Position numbers and translations under genes: made by a program. Below are positions 1-8,378 of a DNA stretch of 10,205 nucleotides, one piece after another. Origin of the DNA: Bacteroidales bacterium (GTDB lineage Bacteria > Bacteroidota > Bacteroidia > Bacteroidales > UBA932). The notes under the pieces were generated by a model. That model saw only the letters and a list, made by a program, of their open reading frames with translations. It was not told the origin of the DNA and did no database searches. The stretch is taken from contig WRBG01000057.1 in assembly GCA_009784635.1 (NCBI GenBank), forward strand, positions 1-10,205, read 5' to 3'. How positions within the stretch are numbered: position 1 is the first letter of the stretch; each line of letters begins with the position of its first letter.

Positions 1-1
1 A

Positions 2-2641
2 GATGCAGACGCCTACCTCCGCCACTTGACCTATGAGGGGGCCAAGGCGTACTACGGTTCTATAGATGACTCCTTGGAGGAGCGCATCGAATTTGAATTA
101 AACACCATCAAACAAATGGGTTTCCCGGGCTATTTTTTGATTGTTCAGGATTTTATCCGGACGGCCCGCGACATGGGCGTTTGGGTAGGGCCCGGACGGG
201 GTTCGGCAGCCGGCTCGGTGGTTGCCTACTGTTTGGAAATTACCAAAATAGACCCCATCAAATACGGCCTGCTGTTTGAACGCTTCCTCAATCCGGAGCG
301 GATATCCATGCCCGATATGGATATAGACTTTAGCGACGACGGACGGGCCAAAGTGCTGCAATATGTGGAGGAAAAATACGGCAAAGATCATGTTTCCCAC
401 GTCGTAACATTTGGAACCATGGGCGCCAAGAGCGCCATCAAAGACGTAGCCCGGATTCAAGGCCTGCCCCTGTCCGAGTCGGAGCGTTTAACCAAAATGC
501 TTCCCGACCGCTTGCCCGATAAGGACGGCAAGCCTCAGCCGGTAACTTTGGCCCATTGTCTGAACGTTCTTCCCAGATTTCAGCAGGAGATGGAGTCCAA
601 AAATGCACTCATTCCCAGCACGCTGGATTTTGCGCAAAAACTCGAAGGCTCTATCCGCAACATAGGGGTACATGCCTGCGCCATCATCATCGGAAAAAAC
701 AACTTGATGGAGTATATCCCCCTTTGTACCCAAAAAGATAAGGAGACCGGAGAAGAAATGCTCGTGTCGCAGTTCGAGGGTTCTCATATAGAAAAAGTGG
801 GGATGCTCAAGATGGACTTTTTGGGACTCAGGACTTTATCCATCCTTAGGGAGGCGGTTGACAATGTAAGGCGGGGGCAGGGAATAGAGATTGATTTGGA
901 GACCCTGCCCTTGGACGACGCCAAAACCTTTGAGCTGTTTAGCCGCGGAGATACAATAGGCGTGTTCCAATTTGAATCCGATGGAATGCGTAAATGGTTG
1001 AGCAGACTAAAGCCCGGTCATTTTGAAGATTTGATTGCCATGAACGCCCTGTATCGCCCCGGTCCCATGGAAAAGATTCCCGACTTCATCGAGCGAAAAT
1101 ACGGACGAAAAACCATCGAATACGACCTTCCGGGCATGGACGAGTATTTGGCCGAGACTTATGGGATTACCGTATACCAAGAGCAGGTGATGCTGTTGTC
1201 GCAAAAGTTGGCGGGCTTTACCGGAGGACAGGCCGACTCCATGCGCAAGGCCATCGGAAAGAAAAATCGAAAGGAAATGCAGGAGATGGAGGTGCTTTTT
1301 AAGAACGGGGGCATCACATTGGGGCATCCTCAAGAAAAGCTTAGAAAAATATGGGAAGACTGGGTGTCTTTTGCCGAATATGCCTTTAATAAGTCCCACG
1401 CCACAGGCTATGCCCTGCTGGGCTATCAAACGGCTTACCTAAAGGCCAACTATCCGGCAGAATTTATGGCGGGCGTGTTAAGCCGGAATTTGGGCGATAT
1501 AGACGAAATATCCAAGTGCATGGACGAGTGTAAGCGGATGGGCTTAACGGTGCTGGGGCCGGATGTAAACGAGAGCGACATGAACTTTGCGGTGAACGCG
1601 CGGGGCGCCCTGCGTTTTGGTATGGGCGGAATCAAGGGGGTAGGCTCTGCGGCTATCGAACTTTTGGTGCAGGAACGCAAGGCCCGCGGCCCCTATCAGT
1701 CTATCTATGATTTTGTAGAGCGGGTCAGCCCTACGGTGCTCAATAAAAAAACCATGGAGGGTTTGGTGTATGCGGGCGCCTTTGATTCTTTCGACAGCAT
1801 CCGCCGGGTGGATTATTTTGTGGTCAACGATAAAGAAGAAACGTTTTTAGACCAGCTAATCCGTTACGGCAGCAAGATGCAGGCAGAACAGGGGAAGGAG
1901 ACTCAGTCGCTTTTTGGGATGCACAATGCGATTCCGGTGGTGCGGCCCGAACCCCTAAGGGCCGCGGATTATTCGGAGATTGACTTGTTGAATAAAGAGA
2001 AGGAATTGGTGGGCATTTATATTTCTGCCCATCCGTTGGATAGCTATATATTTGAAATAAATCATTTTACCACTCATTCCCTAACCGAGGCCGTCGAGCT
2101 GCTCAAAGATGTTACCGCCAGCAATAAAGCGCCCGAACAGGATTTGTGCTTGGCCGGCTTGGTTACTTCGGTCAAAAAAGCTGTGGCCAAAAAAACAGGC
2201 AAACCTTGGGCTGAATTTATGGTAGAGGATTTTACCGGCTCTTTAAAATTTAGCCTTTTTGGCAAGGATTACGAAAACTTTTTGGGCTATTTAGACCCCG
2301 GCCTCTCCCTCTTTATCCGTTGCCAGCCTCAGCCTCGCTTTGGCAGCACAAGCGGAGAATGGGAGTTGAAGATAAGAAAGATAACCCTGTTAGCCAACGT
2401 AAAAGACGAATTAATTACCCAAGTCTGCCTCAAATTGCCGGTAGACATCATCACGTCGGAGTTTCGTAGGGAATTAGTGGCCGTTCTCCAAGAACATTCC
2501 GGTGCAACACGTCTTAATATCAAAATGGTAGACCAAGCCAACCAAATAGTGGTAGACTTTTTTTCCCGCTCCTTCCGCGTTTCTATGAATCCGGGACTGC
2601 TTGCCTTCTTGGAGCGGAACGGAATTGGTTACACGTTTTAG
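2..2641 (+). CDS. dnaE: DNA polymerase III subunit alpha (partial, N-terminus outside window)
   Basis: This is the catalytic subunit of the replicative C-family DNA polymerase, which extends DNA chains within the holoenzyme. The frame is open from base 2. Reading starts DADAYLRHLTYEGAK, which is internal DnaE sequence, so the TTG at 26 is not a true start and the PHP domain lies upstream. Numbering residues from that TTG, PDMDIDF (96-102) carries the first two catalytic aspartates (D99, D101) and MDFLGLRTL (from 263) the third (D264). YRPGPM is at 343-348 and QADSMRKAIGKKNR follows in the fingers. A helix-hairpin-helix-like stretch GIKGVGSAAIELL lies near 536, an OB-fold near 706-790, and a short C-terminal domain of about 80 residues ends the protein. 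There is no frameshift or intein in the visible part. A TAG at 2639 ends the gene, convergent with the secDF/tRNA-Pro unit. Identification is very secure. Confidence 0.97.
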   Translation, partial: DADAYLRHLTYEGAKAYYGSIDDSLEERIEFELNTIKQMGFPGYFLIVQDFIRTARDMGVWVGPGRGSAAGSVVAYCLEITKIDPIKYGLLFERFLNPERISMPDMDIDFSDDGRAKVLQYVEEKYGKDHVSHVVTFGTMGAKSAIKDVARIQGLPLSESERLTKMLPDRLPDKDGKPQPVTLAHCLNVLPRFQQEMESKNALIPSTLDFAQKLEGSIRNIGVHACAIIIGKNNLMEYIPLCTQKDKETGEEMLVSQFEGSHIEKVGMLKMDFLGLRTLSILREAVDNVRRGQGIEIDLETLPLDDAKTFELFSRGDTIGVFQFESDGMRKWLSRLKPGHFEDLIAMNALYRPGPMEKIPDFIERKYGRKTIEYDLPGMDEYLAETYGITVYQEQVMLLSQKLAGFTGGQADSMRKAIGKKNRKEMQEMEVLFKNGGITLGHPQEKLRKIWEDWVSFAEYAFNKSHATGYALLGYQTAYLKANYPAEFMAGVLSRNLGDIDEISKCMDECKRMGLTVLGPDVNESDMNFAVNARGALRFGMGGIKGVGSAAIELLVQERKARGPYQSIYDFVERVSPTVLNKKTMEGLVYAGAFDSFDSIRRVDYFVVNDKEETFLDQLIRYGSKMQAEQGKETQSLFGMHNAIPVVRPEPLRAADYSEIDLLNKEKELVGIYISAHPLDSYIFEINHFTTHSLTEAVELLKDVTASNKAPEQDLCLAGLVTSVKKAVAKKTGKPWAEFMVEDFTGSLKFSLFGKDYENFLGYLDPGLSLFIRCQPQPRFGSTSGEWELKIRKITLLANVKDELITQVCLKLPVDIITSEFRRELVAVLQEHSGATRLNIKMVDQANQIVVDFFSRSFRVSMNPGLLAFLERNGIGYTF

Positions 2642-2726
2642 TGTCATTTGATTTTTGTCCTGTCCTTCGTAGTGGAACCCCCGTTTTTATAAATTTTCAG
2701 TATTGCTGTAACTGCCTTTTTCTTAG

Positions 2727-2800
2727 TCGGGGTAGCAGGACTCGAACCTGCGACCCCCTGCTCCCAAAGCAGGTGCGCTAGCCAACTGCGCCACACCCCG
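2727..2800 (-). tRNA. tRNA-Pro (anticodon UGG)
   Basis: On the minus strand this folds as a complete 74-nt cloverleaf. The acceptor stem is CGGGGUG paired with UACCCCG (last pair G-U), and the discriminator is A73. The anticodon stem is CCUGC/GCAGG with loop UUUGGGA, giving anticodon UGG at 2764-2766, which reads CCN proline codons. The T arm contains GGUUCGAGUCC. The C1-G72 pair, A73 and G37 fit bacterial tRNA-Pro. CCA is not encoded, so it must be added after transcription. The 5' end is only 6 nt after the secDF stop codon on the same strand, and I see no promoter in that gap, so it is probably made as the tail of the secDF transcript. Confidence 0.96.
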
Positions 2801-2806
2801 AATCAA

Positions 2807-5800
2807 TTACTGTTGCTTATTCCTTCTGAGGTACATGTCAAACATAATGGGCGAGCCCACAAATACAGAAGAATAAGACCCGATAAGCACCCCTACCACT
2901 AGAGCTACGGAAAATCCGCGTATCACTTCGCCGCCAAAAATGGCAATGGCCAACAATACGGCCAAGGTAGAAGCTCCTGTGTTTACGGTACGGGCGAGCG
3001 TACTGTTAAGGGCCTCGTTGATATTGGTCCTAAAGTCGCGTTTTGGAAAGAGCGTGCGGTATTCGCGAATCCGGTCAAAAATGACCACGTTGTCGTTGAT
3101 GGAATAAGCGATAATCGTTAGGAGAGCCGCAATAAAGGCTTGGTCTACATCAAGGCTGAACGGCAGTATTCCGGAAAAGATAGAGAAAAATCCGGCGGTA
3201 AGCAAGGCGTTGTGCGCTAATGAAACCAATCCGCTGGCGCCCCATATCCAGTTGCGGAAACGGGCGGCAATATAGATGAAGATTGCCAGCAAGGCTGCAA
3301 ATACGGCAATCATCGCCTTGCGTTGGATATCGCTTGCAATGCTGGGTCCCACTTTTTCTGAACTGACGATTCCGTTGGGATTGTCCAAGGTAGAGAGGAA
3401 CTCTTCCAAGGAGATGCCTGTGGCAAACAGTCCGTGTAGAGCATGGTACAACATGCCGTCTATCAACTGGTCTGTTTCGGGGTCGTCATTTTCAATCATA
3501 TATTTGGTGGTAATCTTCATTTGATTCGCCCCTCCAAATTGTTTTACCTCTACCGCTTGGTCAAATTCGTCAAAGAGCGCCGTGCGGACTTCATTGGAGG
3601 TTACTTCTTTGTCAAAACGAACTACATAAGTACGTCCACCGGTAAAGTCTACGCCGTAAGAAAAGCCCTTGGTAAAAATAAAGCCTAAACTGATTACCAC
3701 TAAGGAAATAGAAACGACATAGGCGTATTTGCGAAGGTGTATAAAATCAATCTTAACATTCTGCAAGAAGTTACGGGTAAACTTATTGTCAAAAGATATG
3801 CTCTTTCCGGACTTTAGACGGGCTTCAAAAATCAGACGGCTGATAAAGATAGAGGTCAGCAGAGAGGTAATCAGACCGACGACCAGCGTGGTGGCAAAGC
3901 CTTGTACGGGGCCGGAACCAAAAGACATCAAAATAAGACCCACAATAATGGAGGTGAGGTTTGCGTCGATAATGGCCGAATAGGCATTTCGATAACCGTC
4001 GGCAATGGCCAATCGAAGCCCTTTGCCGGCGCGTAATTCTTCTTTTATCCGTTCATAAATAAGTACGTTTGCATCTATGGCCATACCCATGGTCAGCACA
4101 ATACCGGCAATACCGGGCAGGGTCAATACGGCGCCAAACGAAGCCAAGGCTCCAAGGAGGAACAAGACGTTACAGAGCAAAGCGATATTGGCGACCATTC
4201 CGGCCCGATTGTAGAAGAGTATCATATAGAGCAACACCAATGCAAAGGCAATCACAAAGGAGAGCAGTCCGGCTTTAATGGATTCGGCTCCAAGCGAAGG
4301 TCCTACCACGGCTTCCTGTATAATTCTTGCGGGAGCAGGCAATTTTCCGGATTTAAGTACGTTGGATAAGTCATCAGCTTCCGTCATCGTAAAGTTTCCG
4401 CTAATCTCGGACATGCCTCCGGAAATTTCTGTATGTACTCTGGGAGCGGAATATACCATATCGTCCAAAACAATGGCTATGCATTTCCCAATATTATCGG
4501 CGGTTAACCGAGCCCAAACACGGGCGCCCTCGGCATTCATGCTCATACTTACTTTGGGCGTACTGACGTTACCGCCCATGGATACTCGGGCGTCTGTTAC
4601 TACGCCGCCATCGAGCGGAGCTTTGCCATCTCGGGTGTTCTTCTTAACAGCGTACAATTCAAAATAAACTCCGTGGGGGTCAAATTGAGAGGCTTTTACC
4701 GACCACAAAGGCACAAATCCCTGTGGGAAGAGCGCTTGAATCTGCGGCATCCTAAACCATGCACTGATTTTGGCGGTATCGCGATAATGGGCTTGGCCAA
4801 TCGTGGGACCTTCCATAACCTGTCCTTGAGACACATAAGGAGATAAAACGGCAAAAAGAGGATTTTGCTTCTCAAAGGCGACAAGTTGGTTGGAAAGACT
4901 GTCTGCTTGGTTGAGTTGGGCCAATAAGTCGTCGCTGCTTTGGGCCTGTGTCTCGGTTCTGGGCTCATTGGCTGCCGGTTGGGAATCGGTTTCTCCAAAC
5001 ATTTCCCGAATCAGACTGTTGGCGGCCTCTAAAGAGGGAACAATTTCCCTGTTGTCAAAAGTTTCCCAAAATTCCAAAGAAGCGGTTCCTTGCAGCAGCT
5101 TGCGCACACGCTCCGGCTCTTTTACCCCGGGAAGTTCCACCAAAATGCGTCCCGAATTTCCAAGGCGCTGGATATTGGGCTGGGTAACGCCAAAACGGTC
5201 AATACGGTTACGTAATACGTTGAACGAGTTGGCAATGGCGCTTTCGGCCTCTGAGCGGATTACCCTAAGCACTTCTTCATTGGTGCTTTCGGGTTTGATG
5301 CGCTCGCGCATGTCGTAGGTGCCAAAGATTTGGGATAGCCGTCTGCCCGGAGCCACTTGATTCCAAGCTTCTCCAAAAAGAGTAATCAAGTCGGACCGGC
5401 TGTTTAACTGATTTTCTTTAGCCAAGTCTAAGGCAGACACAAATTCGGGCGAAGTGTTGTTGTCGGCCAAGACTTTGATTAAGTCTTCTACGGAAATGGC
5501 CAAGGTTACGTTCATCCCCCCCTTGAGGTCGAGGCCCAAGTTGAACTCTTTTTCTTTAACTTCTCTATAGGTAAAACCTAAAAATACTTTTTCCGCAGCA
5601 ATGGAATCAAGGTAAAAACGCTCCCTTTCCCGACTTACGGAGTCGAGATAATTGGCTCGATTCCATTCGGGAACGGCTTCAAAAGCCGAGGTGGATTGAA
5701 CTTGTTCTACTGCTTTTTGGGCATAGGCCCTTGCCTTGTTTTCTTGATTTTGCGTAGCCCAGGTAAACGAAAGCTGGTATACGCTGGCTATTCCGATTAA

Positions 5801-5836
5801 AATCGTTACAAGAAGAATGGCTCCTTTATTTTGCAT
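2807..5836 (-). CDS. secDF: SecDF fusion, protein translocase accessory subunit
   Basis: This is a 1009-residue fusion of SecD and SecF, the inner-membrane pair that uses the proton gradient to help pull proteins through SecYEG. The N-terminal membrane segment is at about 5-24. The SecD signature LGLDLKGG is at 100-107 in the first periplasmic domain, and NRIDRFGV and ELPGVKEPERVRKLLQG follow. The extra acidic/glutamine-rich stretch after residue 275 looks like a linker typical of Bacteroidota versions. The first block of membrane helices holds GMAIDANVLIYERIKEE, with the proton-relay-type aspartate D588. The SecF half begins near 690, with VDFTGG at 729-734 and IAYSINDNVVIFDRIRE around 911-924 (D915 and D921). 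About twelve membrane segments are expected. The ATG at 5834-5836 lies about 40 nt from a good TAnnTTTG promoter, and no Shine-Dalgarno is evident. The stop codon is 6 nt before tRNA-Pro. Confidence 0.97.
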   Translation of the reverse strand: MQNKGAILLVTILIGIASVYQLSFTWATQNQENKARAYAQKAVEQVQSTSAFEAVPEWNRANYLDSVSRERERFYLDSIAAEKVFLGFTYREVKEKEFNLGLDLKGGMNVTLAISVEDLIKVLADNNTSPEFVSALDLAKENQLNSRSDLITLFGEAWNQVAPGRRLSQIFGTYDMRERIKPESTNEEVLRVIRSEAESAIANSFNVLRNRIDRFGVTQPNIQRLGNSGRILVELPGVKEPERVRKLLQGTASLEFWETFDNREIVPSLEAANSLIREMFGETDSQPAANEPRTETQAQSSDDLLAQLNQADSLSNQLVAFEKQNPLFAVLSPYVSQGQVMEGPTIGQAHYRDTAKISAWFRMPQIQALFPQGFVPLWSVKASQFDPHGVYFELYAVKKNTRDGKAPLDGGVVTDARVSMGGNVSTPKVSMSMNAEGARVWARLTADNIGKCIAIVLDDMVYSAPRVHTEISGGMSEISGNFTMTEADDLSNVLKSGKLPAPARIIQEAVVGPSLGAESIKAGLLSFVIAFALVLLYMILFYNRAGMVANIALLCNVLFLLGALASFGAVLTLPGIAGIVLTMGMAIDANVLIYERIKEELRAGKGLRLAIADGYRNAYSAIIDANLTSIIVGLILMSFGSGPVQGFATTLVVGLITSLLTSIFISRLIFEARLKSGKSISFDNKFTRNFLQNVKIDFIHLRKYAYVVSISLVVISLGFIFTKGFSYGVDFTGGRTYVVRFDKEVTSNEVRTALFDEFDQAVEVKQFGGANQMKITTKYMIENDDPETDQLIDGMLYHALHGLFATGISLEEFLSTLDNPNGIVSSEKVGPSIASDIQRKAMIAVFAALLAIFIYIAARFRNWIWGASGLVSLAHNALLTAGFFSIFSGILPFSLDVDQAFIAALLTIIAYSINDNVVIFDRIREYRTLFPKRDFRTNINEALNSTLARTVNTGASTLAVLLAIAIFGGEVIRGFSVALVVGVLIGSYSSVFVGSPIMFDMYLRRNKQQ

Positions 5837-5881
5837 GGATGTTAGGTATTTAATGTTGTATACAATTCATAAAATAGGGCA

Positions 5882-5889
5882 CAAATGTA
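5882..5889 (-). promoter_or_regulatory. Bacteroidota-type -7 box for secDF
   Basis: On the minus strand the octamer TACATTTG matches the Bacteroidota -7 consensus TAnnTTTG exactly. With a 19-nt spacer, the position of the -33 TTG reads TTC (5909-5911), a one-base mismatch. The predicted transcript start is about 5875, which gives a leader of roughly 40 nt before the secDF ATG. The call rests on consensus match and position only. Confidence 0.6.
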
Positions 5890-5919
5890 CTATTTTTTCC
5901 TGATATGGGAAGAAACTTG

Positions 5920-5927
5920 TACTTTTG
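5920..5927 (+). promoter_or_regulatory. Bacteroidota-type -7 box for the PD40/SPOR-like gene
   Basis: TACTTTTG matches TAnnTTTG exactly and ends 18 nt before the ATG at 5946. No TTG is found at the 19-nt spacing, so the -33 element is weak or absent. Its upstream region is shared with the secDF promoter on the opposite strand. The same octamer recurs at 9964-9971 before the lipoprotein gene. Confidence 0.55.
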
Positions 5928-5945
5928 TTAGCGAAATTTAGATAA

Positions 5946-7814
5946 ATGAGGCTTGCATTTTGTTCATATTTATTGCTTTTTTCTTTATTTCCGATGACGC
6001 TTATTGCGCAGGATGAAAGAGTTAAGATTTTTTTGAATCGGGCGGACAGTTTGAGACTCGCCTATCAATTCGAGGAGGCTATACAAAGCTACCAAAGCGC
6101 TGCGGACTTGGCCCTCGACTCCGCGCTGCTGCGGCGGATAGACTTGGGCATGCTGTATTGCGAAAACGGAATCAATTTATTGCGCTTTGCCGTTAAGCCT
6201 AAAGTGTTGGGTTCGATTACGGTAGCCAAAGAGTCGTTTTACCTTTACTTTGATATGGGGAACGGTAGTTTTTGGGCGCAGCCTCCGGAGGGACTTTTTC
6301 CCGAGCTGGAGGAATCCTATCCCGTATTTGTTTCCCCTGCAAATAAAACCATGATATTCACGGGAAAAACCACTTTCGGGGACTTAGATTTCTACATAAG
6401 CCGCCAGCTGACAGACTCCCTTTGGTCCTATCCCGAACCTATGGAGGCTTCTGTGAACAGCGCCGGAGACGAGTGTTTTCCGGTACTTTCGGCCGATGGG
6501 CAAAGTCTGTATTTTGCTTCTAACGGACATTCCGGAATGGGGGGATTCGACCTATATGTCAGCACGCTTGACAAAGAAACCGGAGTCTGGAGTCCGGCCC
6601 GGAATATGGGCTTCCCCTATTCTTCGCCGGCCAACGACTTGCTCTTTATGCCGGCTCCGGACGGATTGACGGCGCTTTTTGCCTCGGACAGGGCGGGAAA
6701 TCGGGAAATGGTGAGTATATATCAAGTTGTGTATGAATTGAATCCATTGAGCTATGACCTGCGCAACAGTCCCGATGTATATCGGTTGTCTCAATTATTG
6801 CCGTCCGAGGATGTGGGAGAAAAAGAAACAAATACGGTTCTTGGAGAAGAACTTCCGTTGGAACATGGGGCTTTGTTGGACTACACCCGAGCGGTACAAC
6901 AGGCCCAAACCATAAGGGAGGCGGTATCGGCTCAAGAAAGGGCATTGGCCCTAAGTCGGGAACTGTATGCCCGACTCACGGAAGCAGGAGACCGGTTGAT
7001 ATTTGCCAAAAGGATAGAAGACGAAGAACTTGCATTGATAGATTTGCGGACGCAATACCGGCAGGCAGGCATGGCGGTACAAAAAGCAGAAACGGAATTT
7101 TTAAATAAAGGTATATTACCGCCCTTGGTCTCCCCTCCGGAGTCCATAGGAAAAGCCCCCAATCCCCAAGCGGCCACAGCCCCCTTTGCCCCGCTCAAAA
7201 GCGATGCGGCGGCCCTTGATTTATTCCGGTTTGCCTTGCCCGTGGTCATCGAGCCGGCCGTAAACCTTTCTTTCAGAATCGAAAATGAATCGGAAATTAT
7301 CTCCGAAGACAGTCGGCCGGATTTCCTGTTTTACCGAATACAGCTTGCCGTTACCTCGACTCCGGCTAGAGCGTCTTCGTTTAGGGGGGTATCTCCCGTT
7401 TTTGAGTCCGCCACCCCAACCGGAAGGTACCTGTACGCCGCCGGCCAGTTCAGCAGTCATGCCGAGGCCTCCACGGCTTTAGCTCAAGTGAGGCGCATCG
7501 GACTAAGGGATGCCGTGATTATTGCCTACAATCAAGAGAGGAGCGTAACGGTAGCCGAGGCCCGCAGGTTAGAGGCTATGGCGCCCAAAGCCGCTTACCG
7601 GGTCTCTCTAGGCCATTATCCCCAAGGACTTCCGGATCCATTGATAACCGCAATCAGAGGGTTGAACACCAAAGATTTGGCCCGCATAACAGGAGAAGGA
7701 GGCGTTAGATACGTCATAGGGCCTTTTGAAACTTTGCAAGAAGCCAGAGAGTTACAAACCGCCTTGTCCGGACTCGGATTTGAGGGCATTACGGTAGAAA
7801 CCATAAATATGTAG
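5946..7814 (+). CDS. Exported protein with TPR-like, PD40 and tandem SPOR-like domains
   Basis: This is a 622-residue secreted protein, probably periplasmic. A signal peptide spans residues 1-21, with probable cleavage at LIA/QDE. Residues 25-75 are helical and TPR-like (RADSLRLAYQFEEAIQSYQ). At least three PD40-type propeller blades follow: about 122-153 (SYPVFVSPANKTMIFTG), 173-205 (DECFPVLSADGQSLYFAS) and 226-260 (ending FASDRAG). Residues 310-385 are charged and probably coiled coil, and 390-425 form a proline/alanine-rich linker. The C-terminus has two related units, about 462-530 (FYRIQLAVTS, then GRYLYAAGQFSSHAEA) and 550-620 (YRVSLGHYPQG, then VRYVIGPFETLQEA). Both look like SPOR peptidoglycan-binding folds. 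PD40 blades occur in Bacteroidota envelope proteins such as PorE, but the OmpA-type end of PorE is replaced here by SPOR-like repeats. A cell-wall-anchored scaffold is my inference; the substrate or partner is unknown. The start is supported by signal peptide position and by the promoter just upstream. Confidence 0.8.
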   Translation: MRLAFCSYLLLFSLFPMTLIAQDERVKIFLNRADSLRLAYQFEEAIQSYQSAADLALDSALLRRIDLGMLYCENGINLLRFAVKPKVLGSITVAKESFYLYFDMGNGSFWAQPPEGLFPELEESYPVFVSPANKTMIFTGKTTFGDLDFYISRQLTDSLWSYPEPMEASVNSAGDECFPVLSADGQSLYFASNGHSGMGGFDLYVSTLDKETGVWSPARNMGFPYSSPANDLLFMPAPDGLTALFASDRAGNREMVSIYQVVYELNPLSYDLRNSPDVYRLSQLLPSEDVGEKETNTVLGEELPLEHGALLDYTRAVQQAQTIREAVSAQERALALSRELYARLTEAGDRLIFAKRIEDEELALIDLRTQYRQAGMAVQKAETEFLNKGILPPLVSPPESIGKAPNPQAATAPFAPLKSDAAALDLFRFALPVVIEPAVNLSFRIENESEIISEDSRPDFLFYRIQLAVTSTPARASSFRGVSPVFESATPTGRYLYAAGQFSSHAEASTALAQVRRIGLRDAVIIAYNQERSVTVAEARRLEAMAPKAAYRVSLGHYPQGLPDPLITAIRGLNTKDLARITGEGGVRYVIGPFETLQEARELQTALSGLGFEGITVETINM

Positions 7815-7823
7815 CCATTCCGC

Positions 7824-7853
7824 TTGCGATGTAAAAAATTATTCCGATATTTG
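7824..7853 (+). promoter_or_regulatory. Promoter for the nfeD-floA operon
   Basis: TTG at 7824-7826, a 19-nt spacer, then GATATTTG at 7846-7853 match TTG-N19-TAnnTTTG with one mismatch (first T of the -7 box is G). The predicted start of transcription is near 7859, leaving a leader of about 14 nt before the ATG at 7873. This suggests that nfeD and floA can be transcribed independently of the upstream PD40 gene, although read-through is also possible across the 58-nt gap. Confidence 0.55.
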
Positions 7854-7872
7854 AACGATAACATTTATTCGT

Positions 7873-8349
7873 ATGGGCCTTATTATCACACTTATTTTAA
7901 TTGGAGTCGTCCTGCTGCTGGCCGAACTGCTCTTGATTCCCGGAATCGGGATTGCCGGCATCCTCGCTTTGGCGGCCTTGATTGGCGCTAATTTTATCGC
8001 CTTTTATTACCATCCCCAGCCTGTCGGAGTCATTGTTTTGGTAATCACTATTTTGATATGCTCGGTGGGCGTATGGTACGCGCTAAGGGCAAAAACATGG
8101 AAACGCCTCAGTCTAAAGCATGAAATTGAGGCAAAAGCCGTTCCCCTGCCTCAAGATTTGGGCATCCGGATAGGAATGAAAGGGAAAACCTTGGGTCGTC
8201 TTATTCCCGCGGGCAAGGCCCGTTTGGGAGAGGCTGATGTAGAGGTATACGCTTTTCAAGGGGTTATTGATCCGGGGACAGAAATTGAAGTGGTACAAAT
8301 CGAAGATTTACGTATCTTTGTAGCTCCGGTTGTTCCGGAACAGGTTTAG
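7873..8349 (+). CDS. Short NfeD family membrane protein (NfeD1b type)
   Basis: This 158-residue protein has three close membrane helices at about 4-22, 25-45 and 50-70, separated by a tight turn at IPGIGIAG. A C-terminal soluble domain at about 98-152 (GMKGKTLGRLIPAGKARLG, then VYAFQGVIDPGTEIEVVQIEDLRIFV) has the pattern of the NfeD OB-fold. The ClpP-like serine protease domain of long NfeD proteins is absent, so this is the short form. Short NfeD proteins are commonly encoded beside flotillin-like FloA and are thought to work with it in organising membrane microdomains; the next gene here is floA, 29 nt downstream. The direct biochemical role is not known. The ATG at 7873 places the first helix correctly and follows a plausible promoter. 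Confidence 0.88.
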   Translation: MGLIITLILIGVVLLLAELLLIPGIGIAGILALAALIGANFIAFYYHPQPVGVIVLVITILICSVGVWYALRAKTWKRLSLKHEIEAKAVPLPQDLGIRIGMKGKTLGRLIPAGKARLGEADVEVYAFQGVIDPGTEIEVVQIEDLRIFVAPVVPEQV

Positions 8350-8378
8350 TATAGACATTAATCTTAAAATTTTTTTAT

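Noticed and set aside
26..28. TTG as start codon of dnaE
   Set aside because: The frame is open upstream to base 2 and the residues before the TTG (DADAYLRH) continue the DnaE family pattern, so the gene simply enters from outside the window.
98..460. Open minus-strand frame of 120 codons within dnaE
   Set aside because: It is antisense to the catalytic core of dnaE including PDMDIDF, and its translation resembles no protein I know.
1007..1429. Open minus-strand frame of 140 codons within dnaE
   Set aside because: It is a shadow of dnaE, opposite the conserved YRPGPM to HATGYALLGYQ region.
2698..2722. Possible terminator between dnaE and tRNA-Pro (CAGT...ACTG then a T-run)
   Set aside because: The stem is only 4 bp with a 9-nt loop, too weak to support an intrinsic terminator. 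I see nothing else definite in 2642-2726.
4278..4667. Open plus-strand frame of 129 codons opposite secDF
   Set aside because: It lies wholly antisense to the conserved SecD coding sequence, has no promoter or recognisable domain, and is explained by codon bias of the real gene.
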